DNA of 64,000 nucleotides from Lysobacter sp. KIS68-7 (GTDB lineage Bacteria; Pseudomonadota; Gammaproteobacteria; Xanthomonadales; Xanthomonadaceae): contig NZ_CP089925.1 in assembly GCF_021284745.1 (NCBI RefSeq), positions 2,479,001-2,543,000 on the forward strand, given 5' to 3'. Of this stretch, positions 13,743-20,566 are shown piece after piece (the stretch's first letter is position 1; every line of letters starts with the position of its first letter). The position numbers were made by a program, and so were the translations under genes. A model generated the notes under the pieces. The model did not search any database and had not been told where the DNA came from. It saw nothing but the letters and a program-made list of their open reading frames with translations.

Positions 13743-14564
13743 ATGACCCCGACGCGCCCGGTCTTCTACGTTTCCGACGGCACCGGCATCACCGCCGAGA
13801 CCATCGGCCACAGCCTCCTGACGCAGTTCGGCGACACGCGCTTCACCACCGACCGCATCCCCTTCGTGGATACGGCGGAGAAGGCGCGCGAGGCCGCCCA
13901 GCGCATCCGGGAGGCAGGGGAGGCCGCCGGGGTGCGCCCGATCGTCGTCAACTCGTGCGTGGACAACGAGCTCTACCGCATCCTGGCCGAGGGCGGGGGC
14001 CTGATGCTCGACATCTTCGCGCCCTTCATCGAGCCGCTCGAACGCGAACTCGGCGAGACGCGCAAGCTGCGCGTGGGCCAGGCGCACGGCATGGTCGACT
14101 TCGAGGCCTACCACCGCCGCATCAACGCGATGAACTACGCGCTGACGCACGACGACGGCATCAGCATGGATTTCGACGACGCGGAGATCATCCTCGTCGG
14201 CGTGTCGCGCGCGGGCAAGACGCCCACGTGCGTGTACCTCGCGCTGCACTACGGCATCTGCGCGGCGAACTACCCGTTGACCGAAGAAGATCTGGAAGCC
14301 GATCGCCTGCCTGCGAAGCTGCGGCCGCATCGCCACAAGTTGTTCGGGCTGACGATCGATCCGATCCGCCTGCACCAGATCCGCCAGGAGCGCCGGCCGA
14401 ATTCGCGCTACGCGCAACTGGACACGTGCAAGCGCGAGGTTGCGCAAGCCGAACACATTTTCCGCAACGAACGCCTGACGACGCTGAGCACCACGCACAC
14501 GTCGATCGAGGAGATCGCCAGCAAGGTGCTGACGACGCTGGGGATCCACCGGGAAATGTTCTGA
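13743..14564 (+). CDS. ppsR: PEP synthase regulatory protein PpsR (kinase/pyrophosphorylase, DUF299)
   Basis: 273 aa. Inactivates PEP synthase by ADP-dependent phosphorylation of a Thr near its catalytic His, and reactivates it by phosphate-dependent dephosphorylation. The family signatures [22 protein letters not shown] at the N terminus and the nucleotide-binding [15 protein letters not shown] (Gly153-Lys159) are intact. The start [13 protein letters not shown] at 13743 is chosen over a longer frame that runs through the divergent promoter region. A TATTTT-like -10 candidate lies in that gap. The ppsA/ppsR divergent pair is a common proteobacterial arrangement. Confidence 0.96.
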   Translation: MTPTRPVFYVSDGTGITAETIGHSLLTQFGDTRFTTDRIPFVDTAEKAREAAQRIREAGEAAGVRPIVVNSCVDNELYRILAEGGGLMLDIFAPFIEPLERELGETRKLRVGQAHGMVDFEAYHRRINAMNYALTHDDGISMDFDDAEIILVGVSRAGKTPTCVYLALHYGICAANYPLTEEDLEADRLPAKLRPHRHKLFGLTIDPIRLHQIRQERRPNSRYAQLDTCKREVAQAEHIFRNERLTTLSTTHTSIEEIASKVLTTLGIHREMF

Positions 14565-14676
14565 CGGCGTGAAGCGCGGGTGTGGAATTTCGCGCCTGTG
14601 GGAGCAATCACGTTATGCCCCTTGTCGGGGCGCGTCAATGCTGCCGCCCATGCATCTTGCCGTGTAGGATCGGGCC

Positions 14677-15174
14677 ATGAGCAAGGCAGTGACACGCGCT
14701 GCGCGCATCCCGAAATTGAGCCGCTTCGGCTGGCTCATGGGGCTGTACGCGGAAAACCATGTGCGCCTCGTGCGCCTGTTCGAACCGCAGGATCTCGCCG
14801 TCGGCCGTTACGTTTCCTGCGTCGGCGACGGATTGGACGTCATCCTGGATGTCGTCGAACGCCACGCCTACACAGTGGAATTGCGATTGAGCTACGCGAT
14901 GGCCGATCCGGTGACCGGCGAGCTCGATCCCTCCGCACACGTGCGCCTGTATCGCGACGCGCGGCAGGTAGAAGCCACGCACTGTTACGTCGGGCGTCGC
15001 TGGCAGGATGTCATCGGCATGTATCCGCCGCCGGCGGAAGTCGTGGGCCATCGCCTGCGCATGAACACGTTCCTGGGCAAGTGGCTGCAGTACCTGGCGG
15101 AGCAGGGGCATGGCGTCGCAACGCTGGTGCCGGTGCCGGTGGGCAGCGAAACGGAAGCGCCGATCGCGGCCTGA
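14677..15174 (+). CDS. DUF1249 (YqiB-like) protein
   Basis: 165 aa. RFGWLMGLYAENHVRLVRLF and the later VEATHCYVGRRWQDVIGMYPPP match DUF1249, the E. coli YqiB family of unknown function, predicted soluble. The start at 14677 follows GGATCGGGCC, a weak ribosome site. Monocistronic; the hairpin at 15195-15236 follows 20 bases after its stop. Confidence 0.85.
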   Translation: MSKAVTRAARIPKLSRFGWLMGLYAENHVRLVRLFEPQDLAVGRYVSCVGDGLDVILDVVERHAYTVELRLSYAMADPVTGELDPSAHVRLYRDARQVEATHCYVGRRWQDVIGMYPPPAEVVGHRLRMNTFLGKWLQYLAEQGHGVATLVPVPVGSETEAPIAA

Positions 15175-15194
15175 TTCGCAGGGCGGAACGACAA

Positions 15195-15236
15195 AAACAA
15201 AACGGGCCACCTTTCGGCAGCCCGTTCTGTTTTGTT
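15195..15236. terminator. bidirectional intrinsic terminator
   Basis: Inverted repeat AACGGGC (15201-15207) / GCCCGTT (15220-15226), flanked by A-rich sequence on the left and TTTTGTTT on the right. The U-tract is good in both directions. It would end the DUF1249 transcript on + and the tRNA-Ala/tRNA-Glu transcript on -. Confidence 0.75.
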
Positions 15237-15312
15237 TGGCGTCCCCACGGGGATTCGAACCCCGGTCGCTACCGTGAAAGGGTAATGTCCTAGGCCTCTA
15301 GACGATGGGGAC
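15237..15312 (-). tRNA. tRNA-Glu (TTC)
   Basis: 76-nt cloverleaf on the - strand with acceptor GTCCCCA/TGGGGAC, D-arm containing TCTAGAGGCCTAGG, anticodon loop CTTTCAC (anticodon TTC), T-loop GGTTCGAATCC and an encoded CCA end. It sits 27 bases downstream of tRNA-Ala on the same strand, so the two are probably one transcript ended by the hairpin at 15195-15236. Confidence 0.97.
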
Positions 15313-15339
15313 AGTAGCGGTTTCCAGCTTGCGTTTTAT

Positions 15340-15415
15340 TGGTGGAGCCAGCCGGGATCGAACCGGCGACCTCCTGCATGCCATGCAGGCGCTCTCCCAG
15401 CTGAGCTATGGCCCC
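15340..15415 (-). tRNA. tRNA-Ala (GGC)
   Basis: 76-nt cloverleaf on the - strand with acceptor GGGGCCA/TGGCTCC (one G-U-type pair), D-arm AGCTCAGCTGGGAGAGC, anticodon stem CCTGC/GCAGG around loop ATGGCAT (anticodon GGC), T-loop GGTTCGATCCC and an encoded CCA. Confidence 0.97.
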
Positions 15416-15514
15416 ACTGCTGGAAAGCCCGCAAGTCTAGGGGCGGTTCCGGGAAGCGTCAACCACTTTTTCACGTTCGAAACGAAATCGGGATGTGGGT
15501 CCGCGCGCGTCGAT

Positions 15515-15973
15515 TCATTTTTCGACGACGAGCGTGCCTTTCATGATCGCCGAGTGTCCCGGGAACGTGCAGAAAAAGGTGTAGTCGCCACCGACCTTGA
15601 GCTTGCTGCCGGCGAATGAGGTTTTTGTCGACTCGCCACCGCCGACGACTTTCGTCGCCGCGATGACCTTCGCATCGCCCTTGTCCTGGTAACCGCCGGC
15701 GGCACCGGCTTTTGCGGCAGCGGCGACGATCGCGTTCATGTCGGATGTGAGGCTGATGACGACGTCATGGCCCATCGCCGTGGCGGGCATCTTGCCGATG
15801 TGCGTGAGTTCCACGCTGATCTTCGGGCACGACGCGGACACGGTGGCGGTCTTGAGGTCGAACTGCATCTTGTCGTCGCCGGTCAGCTTCAGCGTGCACT
15901 TCGGCGAGGCATGCGCGAACGGCGCGGCGCCGAGCAGCGCAAGCGCGAAGAGAAGGGAAGTCGCTTTGTTCAT
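15515..15973 (-). CDS. azu: azurin, periplasmic blue copper protein
   Basis: 152 aa. Signal peptide MNKATSLLFALALLGAAPFAHA, then a mature protein of azurin length. Copper ligands are visible: His in ATAMGHDVV, and Cys, His and Met in FFCTFPGHSAIMKGTLVV. The Cys pair of the N-terminal disulfide is present (KCTLKL and SASCPKI). Azurin carries single electrons in the periplasm, for example to nitrite reductase or peroxidases; none is in this window. It begins 5 bases after the stop of the PLP decarboxylase gene, so the two are probably cotranscribed. Confidence 0.95.
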   Translation of the reverse strand: MNKATSLLFALALLGAAPFAHASPKCTLKLTGDDKMQFDLKTATVSASCPKISVELTHIGKMPATAMGHDVVISLTSDMNAIVAAAAKAGAAGGYQDKGDAKVIAATKVVGGGESTKTSFAGSKLKVGGDYTFFCTFPGHSAIMKGTLVVEK

Positions 15974-15978
15974 GGCGT

Positions 15979-17985
15979 TCACTCCGTGGGGGCGGGGGAG
16001 GGGGCCGCGCTCTGGCGCACCCGCGCGGCGAGGTAGTCGAAGTAGCGGTCGATGTAGCTGATGTCGTTTTCGCGATCGATCAGGTAGGGATTCATCAATG
16101 TGTGGCGCAGGATCACCAGGCGGTCGGCGTCGCCGTCGAACGTGGCCGGGTCGAGTTGCAGGCGTGCCGCCATGCGGTGCAATTCCACCAGGCCCAGTGC
16201 TTCCGGACGCAGCGTCGTCATCGAGCCGAAAAACTCCTTCACCTGCAAGGGGCGATGCGGATCGCAACGCAGGTCTTCGTGCAGTCGACGCACGAACGCG
16301 TTGGCGCGTGCGACATCGCGATTGCCGGCCGGATTCAGGGCCAGGCAGACCAGGTTGCTGTCAGGCTGGAACGGCACGCTGGCATGCACGACATCGGCGA
16401 GTTCGCGCGCAAAGCGCTCCGCGCGCGCATGGAAAGCTTCGGCCGCGAGCACGGTCTGTTTCGGAAGCTGTCCGAAATGCGCGTGGTCGAGCGGCAGCAC
16501 GCGATGCGTGACATACACGGCCGCCGCCGATGCGCCGGATTTCGAACCTTCGAGCACGTATTGGCCGAGGCGGCGGAAGCGGGCCATGTAATCGGAGGCG
16601 CCTTCGCCGTCAAAGACGTAATCCGCTTCCTCGGCGAGCAGTGCCATCGCACGATGATCGCGGCAGACGAACGCGCCGGCGCCGTAGGGCAGGTACCCGA
16701 GCTTGTGCGGATCGACGGTGACCGAATCGGTGTCGCCGAGCGCAGCAAAGGCGGCATGGACTTCGGGCTGCGGAAAGCGTGCGAAACCGGTGGCCACTTC
16801 ATCCCGAGAACGCAGCGAGCCATCGGCATTGCGGAAGAGCGTGGCGAGATATCCGCCCCACGCAGCATCGACGTGCACGTCGAATCCGAGTCCACGCGCA
16901 TGCATGCCATCGCGCGCAGCCACGATGCGATCGATGGGATCGACCGTGCCGTATTCCGTGGTGCCCAAGACACCCACGACCATCAGGACGGACTGGCGTT
17001 CGCGCAGGCAGTCCTCGAGCACGTGCTGCAATGCGTCGGCATCCAGTCGCATGCCGTGTTCGGGCAGCAGCGTGAGTTGGTCGCGTCCCAGGCCCAGCAG
17101 TTTCAGGCCCTTGCTCCATGAATAGTGCGCAGTGACCGGTGCGAGCACGCGCGGGGGCGACAAAGCGGGATGTCGGGCAAAGAATCCGACCAGGCCGCGG
17201 GTTTCGATGCGCTCGTTGCGCACGCGTGTTTGCCAGGCGCGGCGCTGGTCGGCGTGTTGCGTCGCCAGCCACGCATGCCAGCGGTCCAGCAAGGCCAGCG
17301 TGTCGCTGCGCCCGAGGTTGAACGCGGCCGAATCGCTGTCGGGCACGTCGATGTCGCGCACGCCCGCGGCACGCAGCGCCACCGGGAATGCCTTCAACGC
17401 GAGCGCTAGCCGCAACGCCTGGTAGTTGGCCACCGTGCCGCCCGACGTCAGGTGCCCGAAAGCACAGTCCTTGCGGGCGGGATCGTCCGGATAGCCGAGC
17501 ATGCGGGCCAGCTGCAGCCCGGCGCGGATCTCCAGTTCCACGGTGACGGGCGCAGCGTCCTCGCTGACGTTGTTGGGGTTGTACGGCAGCGTGAGCCACT
17601 GCGCGGCCAGGCCAGGCAGCAGGAGATCGGACGCCATGTGCCCGATGTAGCGCGGGCTGTGGAACGGCACCGACTTCTTCAGGGATGCCGACAAGGCATG
17701 GAGTTCGCGCCGCATTCGGGCTTCGAAGGCCTGGTAGCCCGGCTGCTGGGCGGCACGCGTCGGGATGGCCGGCGGATCTTCGGGGTGGAAATTGCGGCGC
17801 CAGTACACGTGGTCGCGCAGGAACTCGACGACGAGGCGTTCGAGCAGCGCGTCGTTTTCGCCGTACGGCCCGAGGAAGCAGGCATCCAGTGCTTCGCGGC
17901 CCAGCGCATCGGACGGCGCGCCGGATGCGGTGGGTTCCGAAGGTGTGTCACGAACAACGGCGAGGGGTTTCTGCATGGCCGGCAT
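15979..17985 (-). CDS. PLP-dependent group II decarboxylase, tyrosine decarboxylase-like
   Basis: 668 aa, longer than animal aromatic decarboxylases and close to bacterial tyrosine decarboxylases (about 620 aa). The PLP Lys is K428 in TVDPHKLGYLPYGAGA; HVDAAWGGY supplies the Asp that pairs with the pyridine nitrogen; GHLTSGGTVANYQ is the N-terminal cofactor-phosphate region. The substrate is not settled by sequence alone; an aromatic amino acid is the best guess. An ATG nine bases inside (17976) is an alternative start. The gene precedes azurin in one transcription unit, and a near-perfect FNR/ANR-type palindrome lies upstream at 18012-18025. Confidence 0.85.
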   Translation of the reverse strand: MPAMQKPLAVVRDTPSEPTASGAPSDALGREALDACFLGPYGENDALLERLVVEFLRDHVYWRRNFHPEDPPAIPTRAAQQPGYQAFEARMRRELHALSASLKKSVPFHSPRYIGHMASDLLLPGLAAQWLTLPYNPNNVSEDAAPVTVELEIRAGLQLARMLGYPDDPARKDCAFGHLTSGGTVANYQALRLALALKAFPVALRAAGVRDIDVPDSDSAAFNLGRSDTLALLDRWHAWLATQHADQRRAWQTRVRNERIETRGLVGFFARHPALSPPRVLAPVTAHYSWSKGLKLLGLGRDQLTLLPEHGMRLDADALQHVLEDCLRERQSVLMVVGVLGTTEYGTVDPIDRIVAARDGMHARGLGFDVHVDAAWGGYLATLFRNADGSLRSRDEVATGFARFPQPEVHAAFAALGDTDSVTVDPHKLGYLPYGAGAFVCRDHRAMALLAEEADYVFDGEGASDYMARFRRLGQYVLEGSKSGASAAAVYVTHRVLPLDHAHFGQLPKQTVLAAEAFHARAERFARELADVVHASVPFQPDSNLVCLALNPAGNRDVARANAFVRRLHEDLRCDPHRPLQVKEFFGSMTTLRPEALGLVELHRMAARLQLDPATFDGDADRLVILRHTLMNPYLIDRENDISYIDRYFDYLAARVRQSAAPSPAPTE
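15995..16002 (+). other. KOPS-like octamer GGGGAGGG
   Basis: Matches GGGNAGGG on the + strand near the 3' end of the decarboxylase gene, pointing toward the dif-like site at 19505. Confidence 0.5.
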
Positions 17986-18011
17986 CCTGCGAAACCGCGC
18001 GGGGATCGGCT

Positions 18012-18025
18012 CTGATCCAGATCAA
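18012..18025. promoter_or_regulatory. FNR/ANR-type box upstream of the decarboxylase-azurin operon
   Basis: CTGATCCAGATCAA matches the FNR/ANR consensus TTGAT-N4-ATCAA at 9 of 10 fixed positions. Its near edge is 26 bases from the decarboxylase ATG (17985), which leaves little room for a leader if the regulator activates from -41.5, so either the leader is very short or the protein represses. The call rests on sequence match and on the known anaerobic control of azurin in Pseudomonas. Confidence 0.45.
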
Positions 18026-18045
18026 GCTGGGCCCGGGGCTGTCGC

Positions 18046-18063
18046 CCTAGGATATCTCCTAGG
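18046..18063. repeat. inverted repeat CCTAGGA/TCCTAGG upstream of the first XafT-like gene
   Basis: Perfect 7-base arms (18046-18052 and 18057-18063) around TATC, ending 7 bases before the ATG at 18071. It could be an operator for the XafT-like gene or part of the Xer accessory region. A related palindrome CCTATAGG lies at a similar distance before the second XafT-like gene (21459-21466). Confidence 0.5.
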
Positions 18064-18086
18064 CCGTAAGATGCATTCCCGGGGGT
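18059..18086. other. partial Xer attachment site A
   Basis: Shares the 13 bases CGTAAGATGCATT (18065-18077) with the dif-like site at 19505-19532: the inner part of the XerD-side arm, the 6-base centre GATGCA (18070-18075) and the first two bases of the XerC arm. The remaining XerC arm is unrelated (TTCCCGGGGGT). It marks the left end of the left cassette. As a stand-alone Xer site it is weak. Confidence 0.5.
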
Positions 18087-19000
18087 CGGCACGCGCCGGC
18101 TACCTGGCGAAACAACCCCGCAGGCCAGTTCGCATTACGTCGGAGCAATTCGAGCGCGAACGCCTCGCCACCGGCATGTCACGCGAGAGTGCAGCGGCAC
18201 TTCTCGGGGTGAGCCTTCGAACGATCGGCAACTGGGAAACGGGGAGGGCGCGTGTCGCCTTCTCCGCCTTCAAGCTGCTGCGCATGATTCGACAGGGCGA
18301 GCTACCCGACGCCGCGTGGAAGGGCTTTCGTGTCATCCGCGGCAAGCTGGTTACGCCCGAGGAGCACGAGTTCCACCCCGGCGACCTGGCATGGCTGTCC
18401 CTGCTGGTCCGCCGCGCCAAGGCGTTCTCCGACCTCCTGCGGGAGCGCGACGGCCTGAGGTCGAACGCGGCGGCAGCCGCGTCGGCCGTGGCCGGGACGC
18501 CCCTCGTGGTGACGTGGCCGACCTCCCGCGCCGGCTCTGCCGGGCCGGCGAAGCCGGCCCTTGGGCTTGTCTATTACTTCAACAAGTCGGACGCGGATTA
18601 TGGAAATGGCTCAACAGAGCGGTTTGCAGGGGTTGTGCGTGGCCCCAACATGGGGCCACAATGGGGCCATGAACACACCCAAGACTCCCGTCCAGAAATT
18701 CAACCTTCGGCTGCCCATGGATCTGATGGAAGAAGCACAGGCACAAGCGCAGGCCATGGGGATCAGTTTCAACTCCTACATGATCCTGGCGCTGCGCAAC
18801 TTCGTGCCGTACATGGCACGGCAACTGAAATCGCACACGCCGACAACGGTAGCTGCAGTGATGCCGCAGAGGAGCATTCCGGCATCAACAACGCGTACTG
18901 CGGCGAAGGTTGGGCGCAACGACGCGTGTCCGTGCGGCAGCGGACGCAAAGCGAAGCACTGCCATCCAGAGCACTGCTGACGGTCGGGGGTGACGCATGA
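18071..19000 (+). CDS. XafT-like (VC1465-family) Xer recombination activation factor, copy 1
   Basis: The ATG lies in the ATGCAT core of attachment site A. Residues ~17-115 contain a helix-turn-helix (MSRESAAALLGVSLRTIGNWETGRARVAFSAFKLLRM) followed by the family-typical LVTPEEHEFHPGDLAWLSLLVRRAKAF. Proteins of this family in the Vibrio TLC satellite phage activate XerD-first recombination at dif without FtsK. Closely similar to the second copy at 20832-21446. The open frame is 309 aa, about 100 longer than copy 2, and its last ~110 codons overlap the ribbon-helix-helix gene in another frame. That tail is probably not native; a lost stop or frameshift near 18560-18660 is likely. Confidence 0.75.
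   Translation: MHSRGSARAGYLAKQPRRPVRITSEQFERERLATGMSRESAAALLGVSLRTIGNWETGRARVAFSAFKLLRMIRQGELPDAAWKGFRVIRGKLVTPEEHEFHPGDLAWLSLLVRRAKAFSDLLRERDGLRSNAAAAASAVAGTPLVVTWPTSRAGSAGPAKPALGLVYYFNKSDADYGNGSTERFAGVVRGPNMGPQWGHEHTQDSRPEIQPSAAHGSDGRSTGTSAGHGDQFQLLHDPGAAQLRAVHGTATEIAHADNGSCSDAAEEHSGINNAYCGEGWAQRRVSVRQRTQSEALPSRALLTVGGDA
18241..18248 (+). other. KOPS-like octamer GGGGAGGG, last on the left side
   Basis: Matches GGGNAGGG on the + strand, inside the first XafT-like gene, 1.26 kb left of the dif-like site. It is the rightmost + strand copy found. Confidence 0.55.
18641..18668. promoter_or_regulatory. palindrome and direct repeat before the RHH gene, candidate operator
   Basis: GGCCCCA (18641-18647) and TGGGGCC (18651-18657) form an inverted repeat around ACA, and TGGGGCC recurs at 18662-18668, directly against the ATG at 18669. 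Tandem half-sites next to the start of a ribbon-helix-helix gene are the usual set-up for autoregulation. Confidence 0.5.
18669..18980 (+). CDS. ribbon-helix-helix (Arc-type) protein with C-terminal SEC-C motif
   Basis: 103 aa. VQKFNLRLPMDLMEEAQAQA followed by GISFNSYMILALRNFV is an Arc/MetJ-type ribbon-helix-helix DNA-binding domain (about residues 7-45). The C terminus NDACPCGSGRKAKHCH is a SEC-C zinc-binding motif like that at the end of SecA. The combination on such a short protein is uncommon. Such small RHH proteins are often antitoxins or cassette repressors; no obvious toxin domain is seen in the gene that follows 16 bases downstream. Cargo of the left Xer cassette. The overlapping longer frame of the XafT-like gene is thought to be spurious here. 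Confidence 0.75.
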   Translation: MNTPKTPVQKFNLRLPMDLMEEAQAQAQAMGISFNSYMILALRNFVPYMARQLKSHTPTTVAAVMPQRSIPASTTRTAAKVGRNDACPCGSGRKAKHCHPEHC

Positions 19001-19485
19001 AGCGCCAGCCTGCGTTCCGTCTTCCCGTTGGGCCGGATGACCTGGTGCGGCATGCGCTCGCTGCGTACTACCGCGCCGTGGGCGATGCGACTGCGCCGAT
19101 TGGCGAGCCGCATCCGCAGGATTGGTCCGACCCCGAAATCTTCATGGACACGCTGATCGACTTCTTTGGCCTGCGGGTGCGTTACGAGGCGTCGATGGCA
19201 GGCTTTAGCGTGGAGGCGGACCACGCGCGCTACCTGGCATGGGCGAACAGCAAGCCCTACGGGCAGATGCACGTGTCGGAGCTGGGGTTGGATGAAACTC
19301 CGGGTGCAGGGGCGGAGCCCCTGCGATATGCCGCCAAGGATGGCGGCGCTGTTCCAGCGGTTGGACCCGCGCTGACGGGCCTTCAAACGGGGCGCGGAAC
19401 CCCGTCTGAAGAACCCGCTTTTTCAGGTGCATCGAGGCAGACTTTGCCGGTCGCCCCGATGCTTGCAAACGTCGACCACGACTAG
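18997..19485 (+). CDS. hypothetical protein, last gene of the left Xer cassette
   Basis: 162 aa from an ATG preceded by GGGGGTG. The first ~100 residues look like a real globular protein (DDLVRHALAAYYRAVGD, EIFMDTLIDFFGLRVRYE, YLAWANSKPYGQMHVSELGLDE). The remainder is low-complexity Gly/Ala/Pro and may be an extension after a frameshift. I do not recognise the family. It may form an operon with the RHH/SEC-C gene 16 bases upstream, and its stop is 19 bases from the dif-like site. Confidence 0.55.
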   Translation: MKRQPAFRLPVGPDDLVRHALAAYYRAVGDATAPIGEPHPQDWSDPEIFMDTLIDFFGLRVRYEASMAGFSVEADHARYLAWANSKPYGQMHVSELGLDETPGAGAEPLRYAAKDGGAVPAVGPALTGLQTGRGTPSEEPAFSGASRQTLPVAPMLANVDHD

Positions 19486-19504
19486 GAGACCGACGCGCAT
19501 GAGC

Positions 19505-19532
19505 ATTGTACGTAAGATGCATTATGCGCACT
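19505..19532 (-). other. dif-like XerC/XerD recombination site (candidate chromosomal dif)
   Basis: Read on the - strand: XerC-side arm AGTGCGCATAA (10/11 match to E. coli dif), 6-base centre TGCATC, XerD-side arm TTACGTACAAT (8/11 match). It is the only place in the window where both arms are recognisable. It lies between two partial copies of itself (18059 and 21429), and KOPS polarity in the window inverts around it. Either the host dif or a recombinant dif re-formed by cassette insertion. Confidence 0.75.
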
Positions 19533-19646
19533 TACGTATCCTCCCAGTGGCCCTGTTGGGCCGTTTGACCATGCCCCACCTCGCCCCGAATGGCAAATCC
19601 TGCCTTTCGGGGCCCAAAAAAAGGCCAGCTAAGCGCCTGCCCTGAG

Positions 19647-19672
19647 TGTCCGCTTTCGGCCAGAAGCGGACA
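19647..19672. repeat. TGTCCGC stem-loop, copy 1
   Basis: Arms TGTCCGCTT (19647-19655) and AAGCGGACA (19664-19672) around an 8-base loop TCGGCCAG. Copy 2 is at 20097-20126; together they bracket the gene at 19684-20031. A run of seven T on the - strand (19613-19620) follows about 27 bases later, too far for a textbook terminator. Resembles dispersed palindromic elements of Xanthomonadaceae genomes. Confidence 0.6.
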
Positions 19673-19683
19673 TTTTCGATTTG

Positions 19684-20031
19684 CTAGACCCGGCGGAAAA
19701 GCAGCGTGCGGCATGGCGCGAACGCAGGCTGCAGCACAGTTTGGCGCCAGCCGGCCGTCGACGGAAAGGCAGCAACCATGGCCGACTCCAACAGAGTGAA
19801 ACCGGGCTGATCTTCTCCAACCACAATTGCTTGGCCGCCAAATGAGAACTCCAAAAAAGCCTCGTCCGTAGTGATCAGGTCGGTTTTGAAGCCCCATATC
19901 TCTGTAACGGCCTGCCAGGCGACAACGTTTCCGCCGACAGTGAACCCAAAGGCAGTGGCTGCCACGGAGACAACCTCGGGCTTTGATCTAATTCTGGAGA
20001 ACCGCTCCATCAGATTCGAAATTGTTCCCAT
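19684..20031 (-). CDS. hypothetical protein, possibly immunity-type
   Basis: 115 aa. VSVAATAFGFTVGGNVVAWQAVTEIWGFKTDLITTDEAFLEF and the closing GWRQTVLQPAFAPCRTLLFRR recall a widespread group of small uncharacterised proteins often found near polymorphic toxins; this is recognition of overall pattern, not a domain hit. Codon use is less GC-biased than in neighbouring housekeeping genes, which suggests transfer. An ATG 21 bases inside (20010, MERFSRIRS) is an alternative start. It stands alone between two TGTCCGC stem-loops within the right Xer cassette. Confidence 0.55.
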   Translation of the reverse strand: MGTISNLMERFSRIRSKPEVVSVAATAFGFTVGGNVVAWQAVTEIWGFKTDLITTDEAFLEFSFGGQAIVVGEDQPGFTLLESAMVAAFPSTAGWRQTVLQPAFAPCRTLLFRRV

Positions 20032-20096
20032 GTACGCCTGACTTCATAGCTGCGCCGACTTGAGCTTATGCAACCTGCGGTTCGGACAACAAGTCG

Positions 20097-20126
20097 AGTG
20101 TCCGCTATGGGTCGAAAGCGGACACT
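20097..20126. repeat. TGTCCGC stem-loop, copy 2
   Basis: Perfect 10-base arms AGTGTCCGCT (20097-20106) and AGCGGACACT (20117-20126) around ATGGGTCGAA. Shares the TGTCCGC/GCGGACA arms with copy 1 at 19647-19672 but has a different loop. Confidence 0.65.
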
Positions 20127-20143
20127 GAGCTTGACCGATTCTA

Positions 20144-20566
20144 CTAGGCCCTTCGGGCGGCCCTTTGGCCACGGGCGCGAGCCTCGGCAAAGCGGTCAGC
20201 AGGAACAAGAGCGGTCACCGCAGGGCTCCGCCCTGCACCCGCCAGCTCCTCCAGAAAGTCCTCGTGCTCGCGTTCCTCGTCCTCGCTCCATGGGCGCTCG
20301 CTGAGATGGCCCGTCTGCAACGCATGCAGGCGCAGGCGCTCGGCGATCTGGAACGTGAGTGCCTCGAAGAAGTCGCGGGCGTTGCCCCAAGGGTCGTCCT
20401 CCACGAGCCAGCGTCCGCCGTTCGGAGGCACCATTTTGTGGCCGGCAGCGAGATAGGCCTTCATGGCCAGCGCGAGGAAAGAGTCGCCGTCGATGAAGAT
20501 GGTCGAGGCGAGAGTCGGATAACGATCGGCCGTCGCGGCGGCCCAAGTTTCAACCTGGCGTGTCAT
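20144..20566 (-). CDS. hypothetical protein, third gene of the right Xer cassette
   Basis: 140 aa, predicted soluble, Glu/Arg-rich at the C terminus. Recognisable stretches are TIFIDGDSFLALAMKAYLAAGHKMVPPNGGRWLVEDDPWGNARDFFEALTFQIAERLRLHAL and SEDEEREHEDFLEEL. I cannot place it in a family. Its ATG overlaps the TGA of the preceding 90-aa gene (ATGA), so it belongs to the XafT-led operon. Confidence 0.65.
   Translation of the reverse strand: MTRQVETWAAATADRYPTLASTIFIDGDSFLALAMKAYLAAGHKMVPPNGGRWLVEDDPWGNARDFFEALTFQIAERLRLHALQTGHLSERPWSEDEEREHEDFLEELAGAGRSPAVTALVPADRFAEARARGQRAARRA

Noticed and set aside
15237-15415. tRNA genes as the integration site of a genomic island
   Set aside because: The tRNAs are complete and flanked by housekeeping genes, and I see no duplicated tRNA 3' end or integrase gene nearby.
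19590-19626. GGGGCCCAAAAAAAGGCC as an intrinsic terminator
   Set aside because: The poly-T on the - strand has no stable stem directly before it; the nearest stem-loop (19647-19672) is about 27 bases away.
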